Shown here in pieces: positions 51,553-59,733 of a stretch of DNA of 64,000 bases (its first letter is position 1; the number at the start of each line of letters is the position of its first letter). The stretch is from positions 62,001-126,000 of the forward strand of contig DASVQF010000014.1 in NCBI GenBank assembly GCA_036389315.1, read 5' to 3'. The stretch is from DASQYE01 sp036389315. GTDB lineage: Bacteria; Acidobacteriota; Blastocatellia; Pyrinomonadales; Pyrinomonadaceae. Both the position numbers and the translations under genes were made by a program. Under the pieces are notes generated by a model. The model saw only the letters and a program-made list of their open reading frames with translations. It was not told the origin of the DNA and did no database searches.

Positions 51553-51615
51553 GCAGAACTCAGAATAAAAGCCAGTGTCCTGTTCTTATTCTAAGTTCTG
51601 AGCTCTGAGTTCTGC
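51553..51615. terminator. Inverted heptamer repeat (AGTTCTG) between convergent wzm and O-antigen ligase
   Basis: GCAGAACTCAGA (51553-51564) and TCTGAGTTCTGC (51604-51615) are perfect 12-bp arms with a 39-nt loop. The right arm consists of three tandem heptamers AGTTCTG, AGCTCTG, AGTTCTG (51594-51614) and encodes the last residues of the ligase on the minus strand. It starts 3 bp after the wzm stop and may act as a shared terminator, though no T-tract follows. Confidence 0.5.
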
Positions 51616-53087
51616 ACCTCAACTATTCCCATCAACCACCAGAAGAGGAGCGCGACCTCTGCGTCGCCGAAGTTGTAGTTGACGAGTGAGCTGGCGAAGA
51701 GACCGGCGAGGGCTCCGGTTGCGCCGAGCAGTAGGCCGTGAGCTTCCGCGTCCACGCTCGCGCGGGCCGCCTTTTCGGCGCGCGTCGTCGTGCGCCAGAA
51801 CGAGGCCATAATCCATAACCAGAGGAGGAGCGCGGGCAAGCCTCTGTCGAAAGCCAGTTGCAGCGGCGTCGAGTGCATGTGAATAACGTCCTGGCCCGGA
51901 AAGCCCCACTCAGTCCAATGCTTCTTAACAGCATCCATTCCATGCCCGAAAAAGGGATGAAGCTTCAGTCGAGAGACGGCCACGCGCGCCACCTGCCAGC
52001 GCAAGGAAGTGCTCGCATCCTGAAAAGAGAGCGCGCCCGCCTGCCGTGTGCGCCAGACTGTGAACGCGCCCGCCGCGAGCACGGAGATGATTGCTGCGGA
52101 GACGAGCAGGCGCAAACGCCTCTGCGCCGTTGCGCGCCAGGTAACGACCACTGCGCCGAGGGCGAAAGCGACCAGCACAGTACGCATGGCCGTCAGCATA
52201 ATCCCGAAGGCCAGCAGGGCGCTCGCCGCCAGCATAATTGCTGCGCGCCCGCGTCGCCGCGTCCGACGGCGCAGCTCCGCCAGCCCGAGGCCGAGCGCCA
52301 GTTGGGCCAATACTTGAAGTGTCTCCGAAAAGGTCTCGTAGTGGCGCGTCCAGCCCGAAGCGCGAAAGCGACGCGTCGGCCCCGTGCCCTTCAAGCCCGA
52401 AGGAGAGGGACGCGCCCTCATCTCTCCATTCAACGGAAGCGCGCTCCATTCGGCGTGCTCGCCCTGCGTGATGAAGCTGACGGAGAGGGGCTTGCCCGCA
52501 GGCGCTTCTCTAATCGCCTCGTCTATCTCGGCCACAGAGGAGACGCGCCGCCCGCCCACGCGCCACACCGCGTCGCCGGGGCGTACGGGCGTCAGGCGAA
52601 AGGGGCTCTCCTCGCTCATCTCTTCTACGAGGACGCCGCGCCCGCGCGCCAGATCGGCCACGCTCCAAAAGACGCCCGCCACGCCCGACGCGATCATCAA
52701 CGAGACGAGCGCGAAGATCATGCGCCGCTTCACCGTGGCCTGTGTCAGGTAGAAGAGGAAGAGGACGCAGACGGATTGCAGCTTGGCGAGGCTTACGCTC
52801 GGCTCTTCGGAGAGAAAAGCCGAAAGAATCGTCCACAGGAGGAAGAGAGCTATGGGAATATCCTGAGCCGTGCGCCTGAACCCTGTGCTACGGGTGACGA
52901 GGGTGCGCGCGAGCCAGCCCAGGGCGACCAGCCCGAGCCCTATCTCCGCGCCCGCTATCGAGTGGGGCGCAAAGACTGCATAGAGGATAAAGCCGCAAAC
53001 TGCTGCCTGCTCGGCTGCGCGCCGCAGGCGCGAAGACGCGACGCCCTCAGCGCCGCTCCTCTCACTACTTGTGCCCTGTTTGTCCAA
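51591..53087 (-). CDS. O-antigen ligase-like protein with inserted PDZ-like domain
   Basis: 498 residues, ~10 transmembrane segments. The Wzy_C/WaaL core starts near residue 250 with HYETFSETLQVL, and includes a ligase-type loop LHPFFGHGMDAVKKHW ending HMHSTPLQLAFDRG. Such enzymes move O-polysaccharide from undecaprenyl diphosphate to lipid A-core in the periplasm. Between helices at ~140 and ~255, residues ~160-215 (FRLTPVRPGDAVWRVGGRR, VSSVAEIDEAIREAPAGKP) look like a PDZ fold inserted in a periplasmic loop, not usual for WaaL. It might bind a partner peptide. The N-terminal ~20 residues are cytoplasmic and charged. Confidence 0.83.
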   Translation of the reverse strand: MDKQGTSSERSGAEGVASSRLRRAAEQAAVCGFILYAVFAPHSIAGAEIGLGLVALGWLARTLVTRSTGFRRTAQDIPIALFLLWTILSAFLSEEPSVSLAKLQSVCVLFLFYLTQATVKRRMIFALVSLMIASGVAGVFWSVADLARGRGVLVEEMSEESPFRLTPVRPGDAVWRVGGRRVSSVAEIDEAIREAPAGKPLSVSFITQGEHAEWSALPLNGEMRARPSPSGLKGTGPTRRFRASGWTRHYETFSETLQVLAQLALGLGLAELRRRTRRRGRAAIMLAASALLAFGIMLTAMRTVLVAFALGAVVVTWRATAQRRLRLLVSAAIISVLAAGAFTVWRTRQAGALSFQDASTSLRWQVARVAVSRLKLHPFFGHGMDAVKKHWTEWGFPGQDVIHMHSTPLQLAFDRGLPALLLWLWIMASFWRTTTRAEKAARASVDAEAHGLLLGATGALAGLFASSLVNYNFGDAEVALLFWWLMGIVEVQNSELRT

Positions 53088-53452
53088 ATGAAGCCGGAAA
53101 GCCCCCGCCGCCCGGGGCCTTGATCGCTTTCACTTAAATTTCAGACTGGCGGAGCCTCGCGGGAGCCGCTCCGATCAGCCCCGAAGCCGGTCTTAAAAGG
53201 CGCTCGCAGGGGGGCGCGAGCGCCTTCTCGCGCCAGCCTTAAATGGCTGAGCACCATGTCGTTGACACTCGCCGATAACGCGTGTTAGCGTTAAGCTTTG
53301 ATGCCTTAGCGTGCGGGCATCAAGGATTCGGAGGGGCCGTCCCCTACGGTCGGCGCGAAAGTTTAGCTGCCGCCGCTCCTCCTCTGGTCACCTATCCCTT
53401 TTTGCAGAAACGCCGCCACTCTTTCGACCGTAACGACGCAGACGATTGCCTG
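53088..53452. other. Divergent intergenic region with a strong hairpin
   Basis: 365 bp between the ligase and TPR genes. AAGGCGCTCGC (53197-53207) pairs perfectly with GCGAGCGCCTT (53216-53226) over 11 bp, loop AGGGGGGC. A second, shorter dyad CGGAGC/GCTCCG lies at 53150-53173. The strong hairpin resembles a terminator but lies upstream of both flanking genes, so it may end a small RNA or regulate the leader. No protein gene is evident. Confidence 0.55.
53262..53290 (+). promoter_or_regulatory. Putative promoter of the TPR-protein gene
   Basis: TTGACA at 53262-53267 is a perfect -35. The best -10 is TAGCGT (53286-53291, extended by TG; spacing 18), which is weak. It lies after the strong hairpin and ~160 bp before the ATG at 53453. 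Confidence 0.35.
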
Positions 53453-55867
53453 ATGGGATTTGATAAAGCAAAGGTTTTACGTGCGGCTGAGAAATACCTT
53501 GCTCAGGGCAAGATTCCGGCAGCCATCGCCGAGTATCGTCAGATCGTAGAAAACGACGCCGACGATGTCATGGCGCTCAACGTCCTGGGCGACCTCTACG
53601 CGCGCGCCGACAAGAAGCGCGAAGCCATCTCCTGTTTCACACGCATCGCCGACCACTATCGTGAACAGGGCTTTGCCCTGAAAGCCATCGCGATGTACAA
53701 GAAGGTCGAGCGCCTACAGCCGGGCGCGCCCGAAGTGGCGAGTCAACTGGCCGCCCTCTATGAAGCGCAAGGCTTGGTCGTCGATGCCCGCGCGCAGTAC
53801 ATGACGGTCGCCGAGGCTTACTCACGCGCCGGGCAGATACACAAGGCGCTCGAAGTCCTGCGCCGCATAGCCGACCTAGACCCCGAGAACATAGAGATTC
53901 GCCGCCGCTTGGCCGAAGGCTACGCGCGCGAGAATTTTCAAACCGAGTCGGCCGAATCCTACAACAAGGTCGGAGACCTGCTGCTGGCGCGCGGCCAGTA
54001 CGAACAGGCGCTTGGGCCCTACTCGCTGGTGCTCAACGTCTTCCCCTTCGATCACAAGGCGCTGGCCGGTCTGCTCGCGGCCCACATCGCGCTCGGCACG
54101 GCGCAGGAAGCGGCCGAACTCTTAGAGCGCGCCGTCGCCGAGATGCCAGAGGATGCAGAGCTGCTGTCGATGCTTGCGCGCGCGCACGTCGAATCGGGCG
54201 ACGTGGCTGCGGCCGAACGCTCGACGGCCGCCCTCATCCAGCGCGACAAGGATAACTACCCGCGCTTCGTTGACGTGGCCCGCCTCTACCTGAAAGAGGG
54301 GGACGTGGATTCGTGCATCCGCGTCCTGGGAAGCATCGTACAGCAAATGCTGACGGGGCGCGAAGAAGAGCAGGTCATCTCTATCCTGCGCGAGGCGCTG
54401 CTGCGCGAGCCCGAACACATTAACGCCCTGCGCCTGCTCGTCCACGTTCATCGCTGGCAGCGCGACGAGGAGAGTCTGCGCATCGCGCTCGAACGCCTGG
54501 CGGAAGCGGCACGCAAGGCTGGCCTGGTTGACGAAGAGCGCAACGCGGTGGCCCAGCTCGCGCGCCTCGTCCCCGACAATCAATACTATTACGACCGCCT
54601 GGCGGAGCTTGGCGATGCTCCCGCAGAAGCCCTCTACTCGAACGAATCTATCTTCGACACGGCGGGCGCTGAGGCTCCTGCCTTCGAGGGCTTCTCGCAG
54701 GGCCAGACGAGCGAGACGACGGCTGAGGCTCCGCCGACGGGCGAGTTCGCCGAGTTCGAGTGGAATTCCGTGGCGAATGAAACGCCCGCCGAAACAGGAG
54801 CCGCCCCCGCGACGCGCACAGACCCGGCAGCATCCTTCGCAGACCTCAACGCCGACTGGGCCAACCTGAACATCCCAGACGAGCCCGCGCAAGTATCTCA
54901 AGCGCCGCCGACGGCGGCCTCCAATTTTCAGGAGATTGATTTTGAGAGCGTGGCTATGGGAACTCCTGCGGAAGCTCCTGCTCCGGCTGCGTCTCAGCCG
55001 CCGTCCGCGACCGACGCAGACCCGCGACGCGAGACGCTGCTCTTGCAGGAGCTTGAGAGCGTTGATTTCTACCTCGCCCAGGGCTACGGAGATATTGCGC
55101 AGGAGACGCTCACGATGCTGGAGCGCCAGTTCGGCGCTCATCCGGCCATAGACGCGCGCCGCGCACGACTGGAAGAGAGCGCCGAAGCCGCCTCAGGCCA
55201 GCAGGCGAGCGCCTCTACGCCCCCCGCATCAAGCAATACGGAAGAGGATGTGACGGTCGATTTCTCCGGCTTCAGTCTCTATGACATACATGCTGAGGAG
55301 GCTGCGGCGGCCGAGGAAGCGCGCGCGCAGAAGGTTGGCCCAGCGCCACAGCCCGCAGCAAGGCCCAAGGCACAAACGGCCGTTCATCCGGAGCTGGCCG
55401 ATGTCTTCGACGAGTTTCGCGCGGCGGTCGAGGAGGATGAGCCAGCTTCGTCGGATGACGACTACGAGACGCACTACAACCTCGGGCTCGCCTACAGCGA
55501 GATGGAGCTGGTGGACGAGGCCGTCGAAGAATTTCAGATCGCCGCCGGATTGGTTGCGCCGCGCGACGGCACGCCGCGCTACCTGCAATGCTGCAACCTC
55601 CTGGGCCACTGCTTCATGAAGAAGGGTCTGCCGCGCGTGGCCGCCATCTGGTTCAAGAAGGGCCTGGATGCGCCGGGCCACACGGAGGACGAGTACCAGG
55701 CTTTGCGCTACGAGCTGGGCACGGCCTACGAGCAGATGGGCGAGCTTGATCGCGCGATAGAGACCTTCACCGAAGTCTACGGCATCAACGTCACCTACAG
55801 GGGCGTCGCAGGCAAGCTCAACGAGTTGAAGAGAATGAAAGACCAGGGCTCGGATGTCAGAGGGTAA
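53453..55867 (+). CDS. Large tetratricopeptide-repeat protein
   Basis: 804 residues from the ATG at 53453. An in-frame extension to 53282 is rejected because MGFDKAKVLRAAEKYLAQGK is a TPR-like helical start. Residues 1-390 are TPR helices (AIAEYRQIVENDADDVMALNVLGDLY, AIAMYKKVERLQPGAPEVASQ). Residues ~390-640 are an Ala/Pro/Glu-rich linker. The last ~150 residues hold more TPRs (YNLGLAYSEMELVDEAVEEF, YELGTAYEQMGELDRAIETF). No signal peptide, so cytoplasmic scaffold; proteins of this shape are recurrent in acidobacteria and deltaproteobacteria, with unknown partners. Its own promoter is proposed at 53262. Confidence 0.85.
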   Translation: MGFDKAKVLRAAEKYLAQGKIPAAIAEYRQIVENDADDVMALNVLGDLYARADKKREAISCFTRIADHYREQGFALKAIAMYKKVERLQPGAPEVASQLAALYEAQGLVVDARAQYMTVAEAYSRAGQIHKALEVLRRIADLDPENIEIRRRLAEGYARENFQTESAESYNKVGDLLLARGQYEQALGPYSLVLNVFPFDHKALAGLLAAHIALGTAQEAAELLERAVAEMPEDAELLSMLARAHVESGDVAAAERSTAALIQRDKDNYPRFVDVARLYLKEGDVDSCIRVLGSIVQQMLTGREEEQVISILREALLREPEHINALRLLVHVHRWQRDEESLRIALERLAEAARKAGLVDEERNAVAQLARLVPDNQYYYDRLAELGDAPAEALYSNESIFDTAGAEAPAFEGFSQGQTSETTAEAPPTGEFAEFEWNSVANETPAETGAAPATRTDPAASFADLNADWANLNIPDEPAQVSQAPPTAASNFQEIDFESVAMGTPAEAPAPAASQPPSATDADPRRETLLLQELESVDFYLAQGYGDIAQETLTMLERQFGAHPAIDARRARLEESAEAASGQQASASTPPASSNTEEDVTVDFSGFSLYDIHAEEAAAAEEARAQKVGPAPQPAARPKAQTAVHPELADVFDEFRAAVEEDEPASSDDDYETHYNLGLAYSEMELVDEAVEEFQIAAGLVAPRDGTPRYLQCCNLLGHCFMKKGLPRVAAIWFKKGLDAPGHTEDEYQALRYELGTAYEQMGELDRAIETFTEVYGINVTYRGVAGKLNELKRMKDQGSDVRG

Positions 55868-55924
55868 GAATTTGAGTTAAGCTGTGTCGAACATCCAATC
55901 CGTAAAGTGAGACATCTATAAGTC

Positions 55925-56338
55925 ATGTCATCCAGGCTGAGCGTCATCTTCTACATTATCCTGTGCCTCGAAGTAGGGCTCGTGCTCACGTTCCTGCCGT
56001 GGCTGCATGTCATCCCGTTTTTGCCCTCCTTCGGGCTGAGCGATTGGGGCGACAACTATTTCCTGGTCTACGCGGCGCACAAGACGGGACTGTTCGGGAT
56101 GCAGAGAGCCGTCTCCTCCGGGTGGGTGCGCGGTTCAGTGACGGGGCTCGGCCTGCTCAACCTCGGGATAGCCTTCTGGGAGATGGCCCATTTCCGCCAG
56201 ACCGTGCGCAAGATGCAAGCAGAGATTCAGAAGCCTTCAGCGCCGAAGAAAGATGCCGCCCCAACTGCCCCCCAAGCTGTCACGAGCGCCGATCCTCTAC
56301 CTGATAACGAGCGGCGAGACCAGAGCCACGACCACTGA
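55925..56338 (+). CDS. Small membrane protein, function unknown
   Basis: 137 residues. Two hydrophobic segments (VIFYIILCLEVGLVLTFLPW at ~7-27, and VTGLGLLNLGIAFWEM at ~72-87) flank a loop with YAAHKTGLFGMQRAVSSGWV. A charged, Pro-rich cytoplasmic tail follows. I do not recognise the family. The 3' 86 bp overlap the start of thiE in another frame. It may be co-transcribed with thiE. Confidence 0.6.
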   Translation: MSSRLSVIFYIILCLEVGLVLTFLPWLHVIPFLPSFGLSDWGDNYFLVYAAHKTGLFGMQRAVSSGWVRGSVTGLGLLNLGIAFWEMAHFRQTVRKMQAEIQKPSAPKKDAAPTAPQAVTSADPLPDNERRDQSHDH

Positions 56339-56921
56339 GCAGAGCCCTGAGTTTGAGCGACTGCTCGGGCTCTGCGCGGCGGCCGTCTCCTCTGGCATCT
56401 CTCTCATCCAGCTCCGCGAAAAGAATCTCTCCGCCCGCGTCCTCTTCGAGCTGACGACGCGCGCAGCCCGCCTCACACGCGGGAGCCAGACGCGACTTGT
56501 CGTCAACGACCGCGCGGACGTTGCGCGCGCAGGCGGTGCAGACGGCGTTCATCTCACCACGCGCTCACTCGATGCAGGCACAGTGCGCCGCGCCTTCGGC
56601 CAGGACTTTTTGATCGGCGTCTCGACGCACACGCTCTCCGAGGCCGAGGCCGCGCGCAGGGGCGGAGCCGATTTCGCCACCTTCGGCCCCATCTTCGACA
56701 CGCCTTCCAAACGCGCCTTTGGCCCACCCGTAGGGCTGGCCCCGTTGAGCGAAGCTGCGCGCTCGCTCGCCCCCTTTCCCCTTCTCGCGCTGGGCGGCAT
56801 CACCACGAGCGAGAACGCGACCGAAGCCCTTGCAGCAGGCGCACAAGGCATCGCCTCGATCCGCCTCTTCAGCAACGCGAGCGCGCTTCAGGCTATCGCG
56901 CAGAGCCTTCGGCTTCCGTAA
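56253..56921 (+). CDS. thiE: Thiamine-phosphate synthase
   Basis: 222 residues, TIM barrel. It joins HMP-PP and the thiazole phosphate to make thiamine phosphate. Conserved: ILYLITSGE, LIQLREKNLSARVL, RLVVNDRADVARAGGADGVHL, IGVSTHTLSEAEAARRGGADFATFGPIFDTPSK and ALGGITTSENATEALAAGAQGIASI, the phosphate site. The ATG at 56253 lies 86 bp inside the preceding gene, the only start that keeps the first strand. Its 3' end overlaps the convergent gene at 56893 by 29 bp. No thiamine (TPP) riboswitch or other thi gene is nearby, though the window encodes a ThDP enzyme (transketolase). Confidence 0.92.
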   Translation: MPPQLPPKLSRAPILYLITSGETRATTTEQSPEFERLLGLCAAAVSSGISLIQLREKNLSARVLFELTTRAARLTRGSQTRLVVNDRADVARAGGADGVHLTTRSLDAGTVRRAFGQDFLIGVSTHTLSEAEAARRGGADFATFGPIFDTPSKRAFGPPVGLAPLSEAARSLAPFPLLALGGITTSENATEALAAGAQGIASIRLFSNASALQAIAQSLRLP

Positions 56922-57420
56922 ATTTGACTGAGTTGAAGATGCGCCGGGCAGTCTCTATGTCGTCGGGATTGGTGCTCTCGGCCCACATCCACAATTTGAC
57001 CTGCGCGTTGGGCAAATCTCCGACGTAAAGATCGGCGTGGTAGGCCGGGGGCTGACCCTCTGCCGCCTCTCGGCGGTAGATGAAGAGCAGGGCTTTGCGC
57101 CCGTCAACGAGGGTCTCTATCTCGCGGTAATCCTTCCCGTACTGCTCTTCCCTTTTCTCATAGGCGAGCACGCCCGAAGGCTCGTAGACCAGGTGCAGGC
57201 TGAAAGCGTCGTGCTTGTACTCCTGGTAAATATCCTCTATGCCGCGCACGCGGCTCTGCTCCATGAGTGGCGGAAGGTCAAAGGTGAGTTTGCCTTCCGC
57301 CTCTACCCTGCGCCAGCCTTCGGGCGTCTGGCCGAGAGAAGAGCGGGTCGCGCCGCAGATGAGCAGGAGCAGCAGCAGCGCGGCCGAGACGAGCGCAAAT
57401 TTAAGAGAGACTGTTTTCAT
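56893..57420 (-). CDS. Secreted hypothetical protein
   Basis: 175 residues. Signal peptide KFALVSAALLLLLLICGATRSSLGQ, then a small globular domain of beta strands (WRRVEAEGKLTFDLPPLMEQ, AFSLHLVYEPSGVLAYEKRE). I do not recognise the family, but it resembles periplasmic proteins of ~150 residues found in acidobacteria. It overlaps thiE by 29 bp at its 3' end and the TPR gene by 20 bp at its 5' end, so it may be translated from the same mRNA as that TPR gene. Confidence 0.7.
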   Translation of the reverse strand: MKTVSLKFALVSAALLLLLLICGATRSSLGQTPEGWRRVEAEGKLTFDLPPLMEQSRVRGIEDIYQEYKHDAFSLHLVYEPSGVLAYEKREEQYGKDYREIETLVDGRKALLFIYRREAAEGQPPAYHADLYVGDLPNAQVKLWMWAESTNPDDIETARRIFNSVKFTEAEGSAR

Positions 57421-59098
57421 CTCGCTCTCTCAAGGCAGTCTGCGGCGGCAGCTTCTTGTAGATCAGGACGTAGAGCTTCTTCGCCAGCGCCGGGTTGAGC
57501 GTCTGTAGAACCTTGTACTGTTCGAGCGCGGCCTTCTTATCTCCGTTCTTCAGGTGAGCATAGCCGAGGTTGAAGTAGGCCCCGGCGTAATCCTGCTTGA
57601 GGCGCGTCGCCTCGCGGTGCGCCGCGATGGCATCTTTCCAGCGCCCGAGGCTGCCGTAGACGTAGCCCATGTTGTTATGGGCTTCGGGCCAGTCCGGCTT
57701 GAGGCGAATCGCCTGCTGGAAGGAGGCGACCGCTTCGTTGTATTGGCCCAGGCGGCTGTAGGCGATGCCCAGATTGAAATGGGCCACCGTGTAGTCAGGC
57801 TTCAGACGCGTCGCCTGCTTCAAGGGTTCGAGCGCCTCGTTGAAGCGGCCGAGGTTATTGTAGGCCCAGCCGAGATTGCTATAGGCTTCCGCATCGTCAG
57901 GCTTGAGCCGCGTGGCCTGTTTGGCTGCGTCAACCGTCTCCGTCCACCGCTTCAATTTGCCGAGCGCATAACTCAGGTTGCTATAGCTTTCGCCGTCCTG
58001 CGGATTGAGGCGCACGGCATGCCTGTAGGCGACGACGGCCTCTTCATACCGAGCCAGCTTGCTGTAGGCCCAACCGAGATTGCTGTAGTCCTCTGCGTTC
58101 GGTTTGTTCGAGACGGCCTGCTTGTAAGCATCGGCCGCCTCGGCGTAGCGGTTCAGCTTGCTGTAGGCGTCGCCGAGGTTGCCGTAAACCTCCGTGAAGT
58201 TCGGTAAGAGACGCTGAACCTCCTTGTAAGCCTGTATCGCCTCAGTGTAGTTTCCGGCGTTATAGGCGGCGACGCCGAGATTGAAATAGGCTTCCGAGTA
58301 ATCGGGTTTGATGTTCACAGCCTGCTTGAATGCGTCGGCCGCCTGCGCGTATTGACGCAGGTTGTTATAAGCCATCCCCAGCGAGTTGAACGCCTCGGAG
58401 TTACGCGGGTCGAGGCGCACGACCTGCTTGAGCGCGTCTGTCGCCTCGGCCCAGCGCTCCATGTTGAAGTAGGCGTCGGCCAGGCCGTTGTAAGGCTCGA
58501 CCCAATCTGATCTCAAGCGGACGGCCTGCTTGTAGGCTTCGACGGCCTCCGCGTCGCGATTCAGGTTGTAATAGGAATCGCCCATGCTGTTATGGGCTTC
58601 AGCATAATCCGGCCTCAGACGAACGGCCTGCCGGTAGGCTTCTATAGCCTTTTCATACTGTCCCGCGTTGAAGAGTTGATCGCCTTCGTCGTTGTAGGCT
58701 TCGGCTGTGGGCGGCGGGGGCTGCGCGGGTTCGGCCGGGCGCGCGGGCTCCCTCGCAGGAGGCGTCTCTCTCGCGGGAGTCTCTCTCACACGCGCCGTCT
58801 CTCTTCTGGCGACGCCGGGTGTCTTGCGCCTCGGCGGGCGCTGTTGTGCAAGAGCGGGGGCATTGCCCTCATCTCTTGTGATCGCGTTTTGGGAGGTGGG
58901 CCCACTCGGCGGTGCTTTCTTACGAGGACGATGTTGGCGGCGCACGGGCTGCTCGCTGAGCGTACCGGCCCCGCCCACCAGGTCATCCGACTCGACGCCT
59001 CTCAGGTCTTGGGCCCACAAGAGGGGACGCGCGCCGCCCAGCAGGAACAGAGCGAGTACCAGGTAAATATAGAAGCCGCGAGGGCGACCGATCAGCAT
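57401..59098 (-). CDS. Secreted tetratricopeptide-repeat protein
   Basis: 565 residues. Signal or anchor RGFYIYLVLALFLLGGARPLLWAQ at the N-terminus, a Pro/Arg/Glu-rich linker (~55-130), then about twelve near-regular 34-residue TPRs from ~133 to ~540 (AEAYNDEGDQLFNAGQYEKA, EAYSNLGWAYNNLGRFNEA). The start is ATG at 59098 with a clear GGAGGT 6 bp upstream. The stop overlaps the next gene by 20 bp. It is likely an exported protein-protein interaction scaffold; partner unknown. Confidence 0.88.
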   Translation of the reverse strand: MLIGRPRGFYIYLVLALFLLGGARPLLWAQDLRGVESDDLVGGAGTLSEQPVRRQHRPRKKAPPSGPTSQNAITRDEGNAPALAQQRPPRRKTPGVARRETARVRETPARETPPAREPARPAEPAQPPPPTAEAYNDEGDQLFNAGQYEKAIEAYRQAVRLRPDYAEAHNSMGDSYYNLNRDAEAVEAYKQAVRLRSDWVEPYNGLADAYFNMERWAEATDALKQVVRLDPRNSEAFNSLGMAYNNLRQYAQAADAFKQAVNIKPDYSEAYFNLGVAAYNAGNYTEAIQAYKEVQRLLPNFTEVYGNLGDAYSKLNRYAEAADAYKQAVSNKPNAEDYSNLGWAYSKLARYEEAVVAYRHAVRLNPQDGESYSNLSYALGKLKRWTETVDAAKQATRLKPDDAEAYSNLGWAYNNLGRFNEALEPLKQATRLKPDYTVAHFNLGIAYSRLGQYNEAVASFQQAIRLKPDWPEAHNNMGYVYGSLGRWKDAIAAHREATRLKQDYAGAYFNLGYAHLKNGDKKAALEQYKVLQTLNPALAKKLYVLIYKKLPPQTALRERDENSLS

Positions 59099-59284
59099 AC
59101 GTTCACCTCCGGCCTCTCATCTTAACCTATCCCGAGCCGCTTTACCGCAGTAAAAATCTCGGGGCAAAAAGCGAACCCGCGCGTGGCCGCCAGCGTATTC
59201 CCTGTCAACTTGAATCTTGACAGGGGCACTCAACTCGTCGGAAAGTATGTCCGCCAGCGGCCAGGCCGCCCAAGATACGAAATT

Positions 59285-59731
59285 ATGGATACTCCCGAAA
59301 AGATGAATCACACCGGCGCAGAGCCCCGCCAAGAGGGGCGCTGGCTAGACCCGTTGCCGGACGAGCAGGTATCCATCGCGCTCACAGACCACCAGCACAT
59401 CTCTTTAACCTCCAGGGACGAGAGCCTGCTCTTTGACCTGATTGGCAAGATAGATCACAAGATATTGCAGGGCGCTGCCGTCTACATAGAAGTCGAGGGC
59501 ACGGCCTACAAAGTCCTCTACGGCATCTACTGGCGCAGCATCTATTCCGGCATAGCCTACTGGGGACTCCGCTGCGAAGCGATTGAGAAAGGGATGTGGG
59601 CCCACGGAGGCGAGGCCACGGACAAGGTGGACATTCCCATCTGCAACACGCCCGAGGGCTGGGCCGTCGAAGGCCAGTCGCTCCGCTTCCTCCTCTACAG
59701 AGACACGGCCAGCTTCGCTCTCGACACCTGA
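59285..59731 (+). CDS. Hypothetical protein, cytoplasmic
   Basis: 148 residues from the ATG at 59285 (an earlier in-frame start at 59183 is possible). It is acidic, with no signal peptide or membrane segment. Contains WLDPLPDEQVSIALTDHQH and LSLTSRDE-like beta strands and YKVLYGIYWRSIYSGIAYWGLR. I do not recognise it. It is convergent with the HEAT-repeat gene with only 2 bp between the stops. Confidence 0.55.
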   Translation: MDTPEKMNHTGAEPRQEGRWLDPLPDEQVSIALTDHQHISLTSRDESLLFDLIGKIDHKILQGAAVYIEVEGTAYKVLYGIYWRSIYSGIAYWGLRCEAIEKGMWAHGGEATDKVDIPICNTPEGWAVEGQSLRFLLYRDTASFALDT

Positions 59732-59733
59732 GT

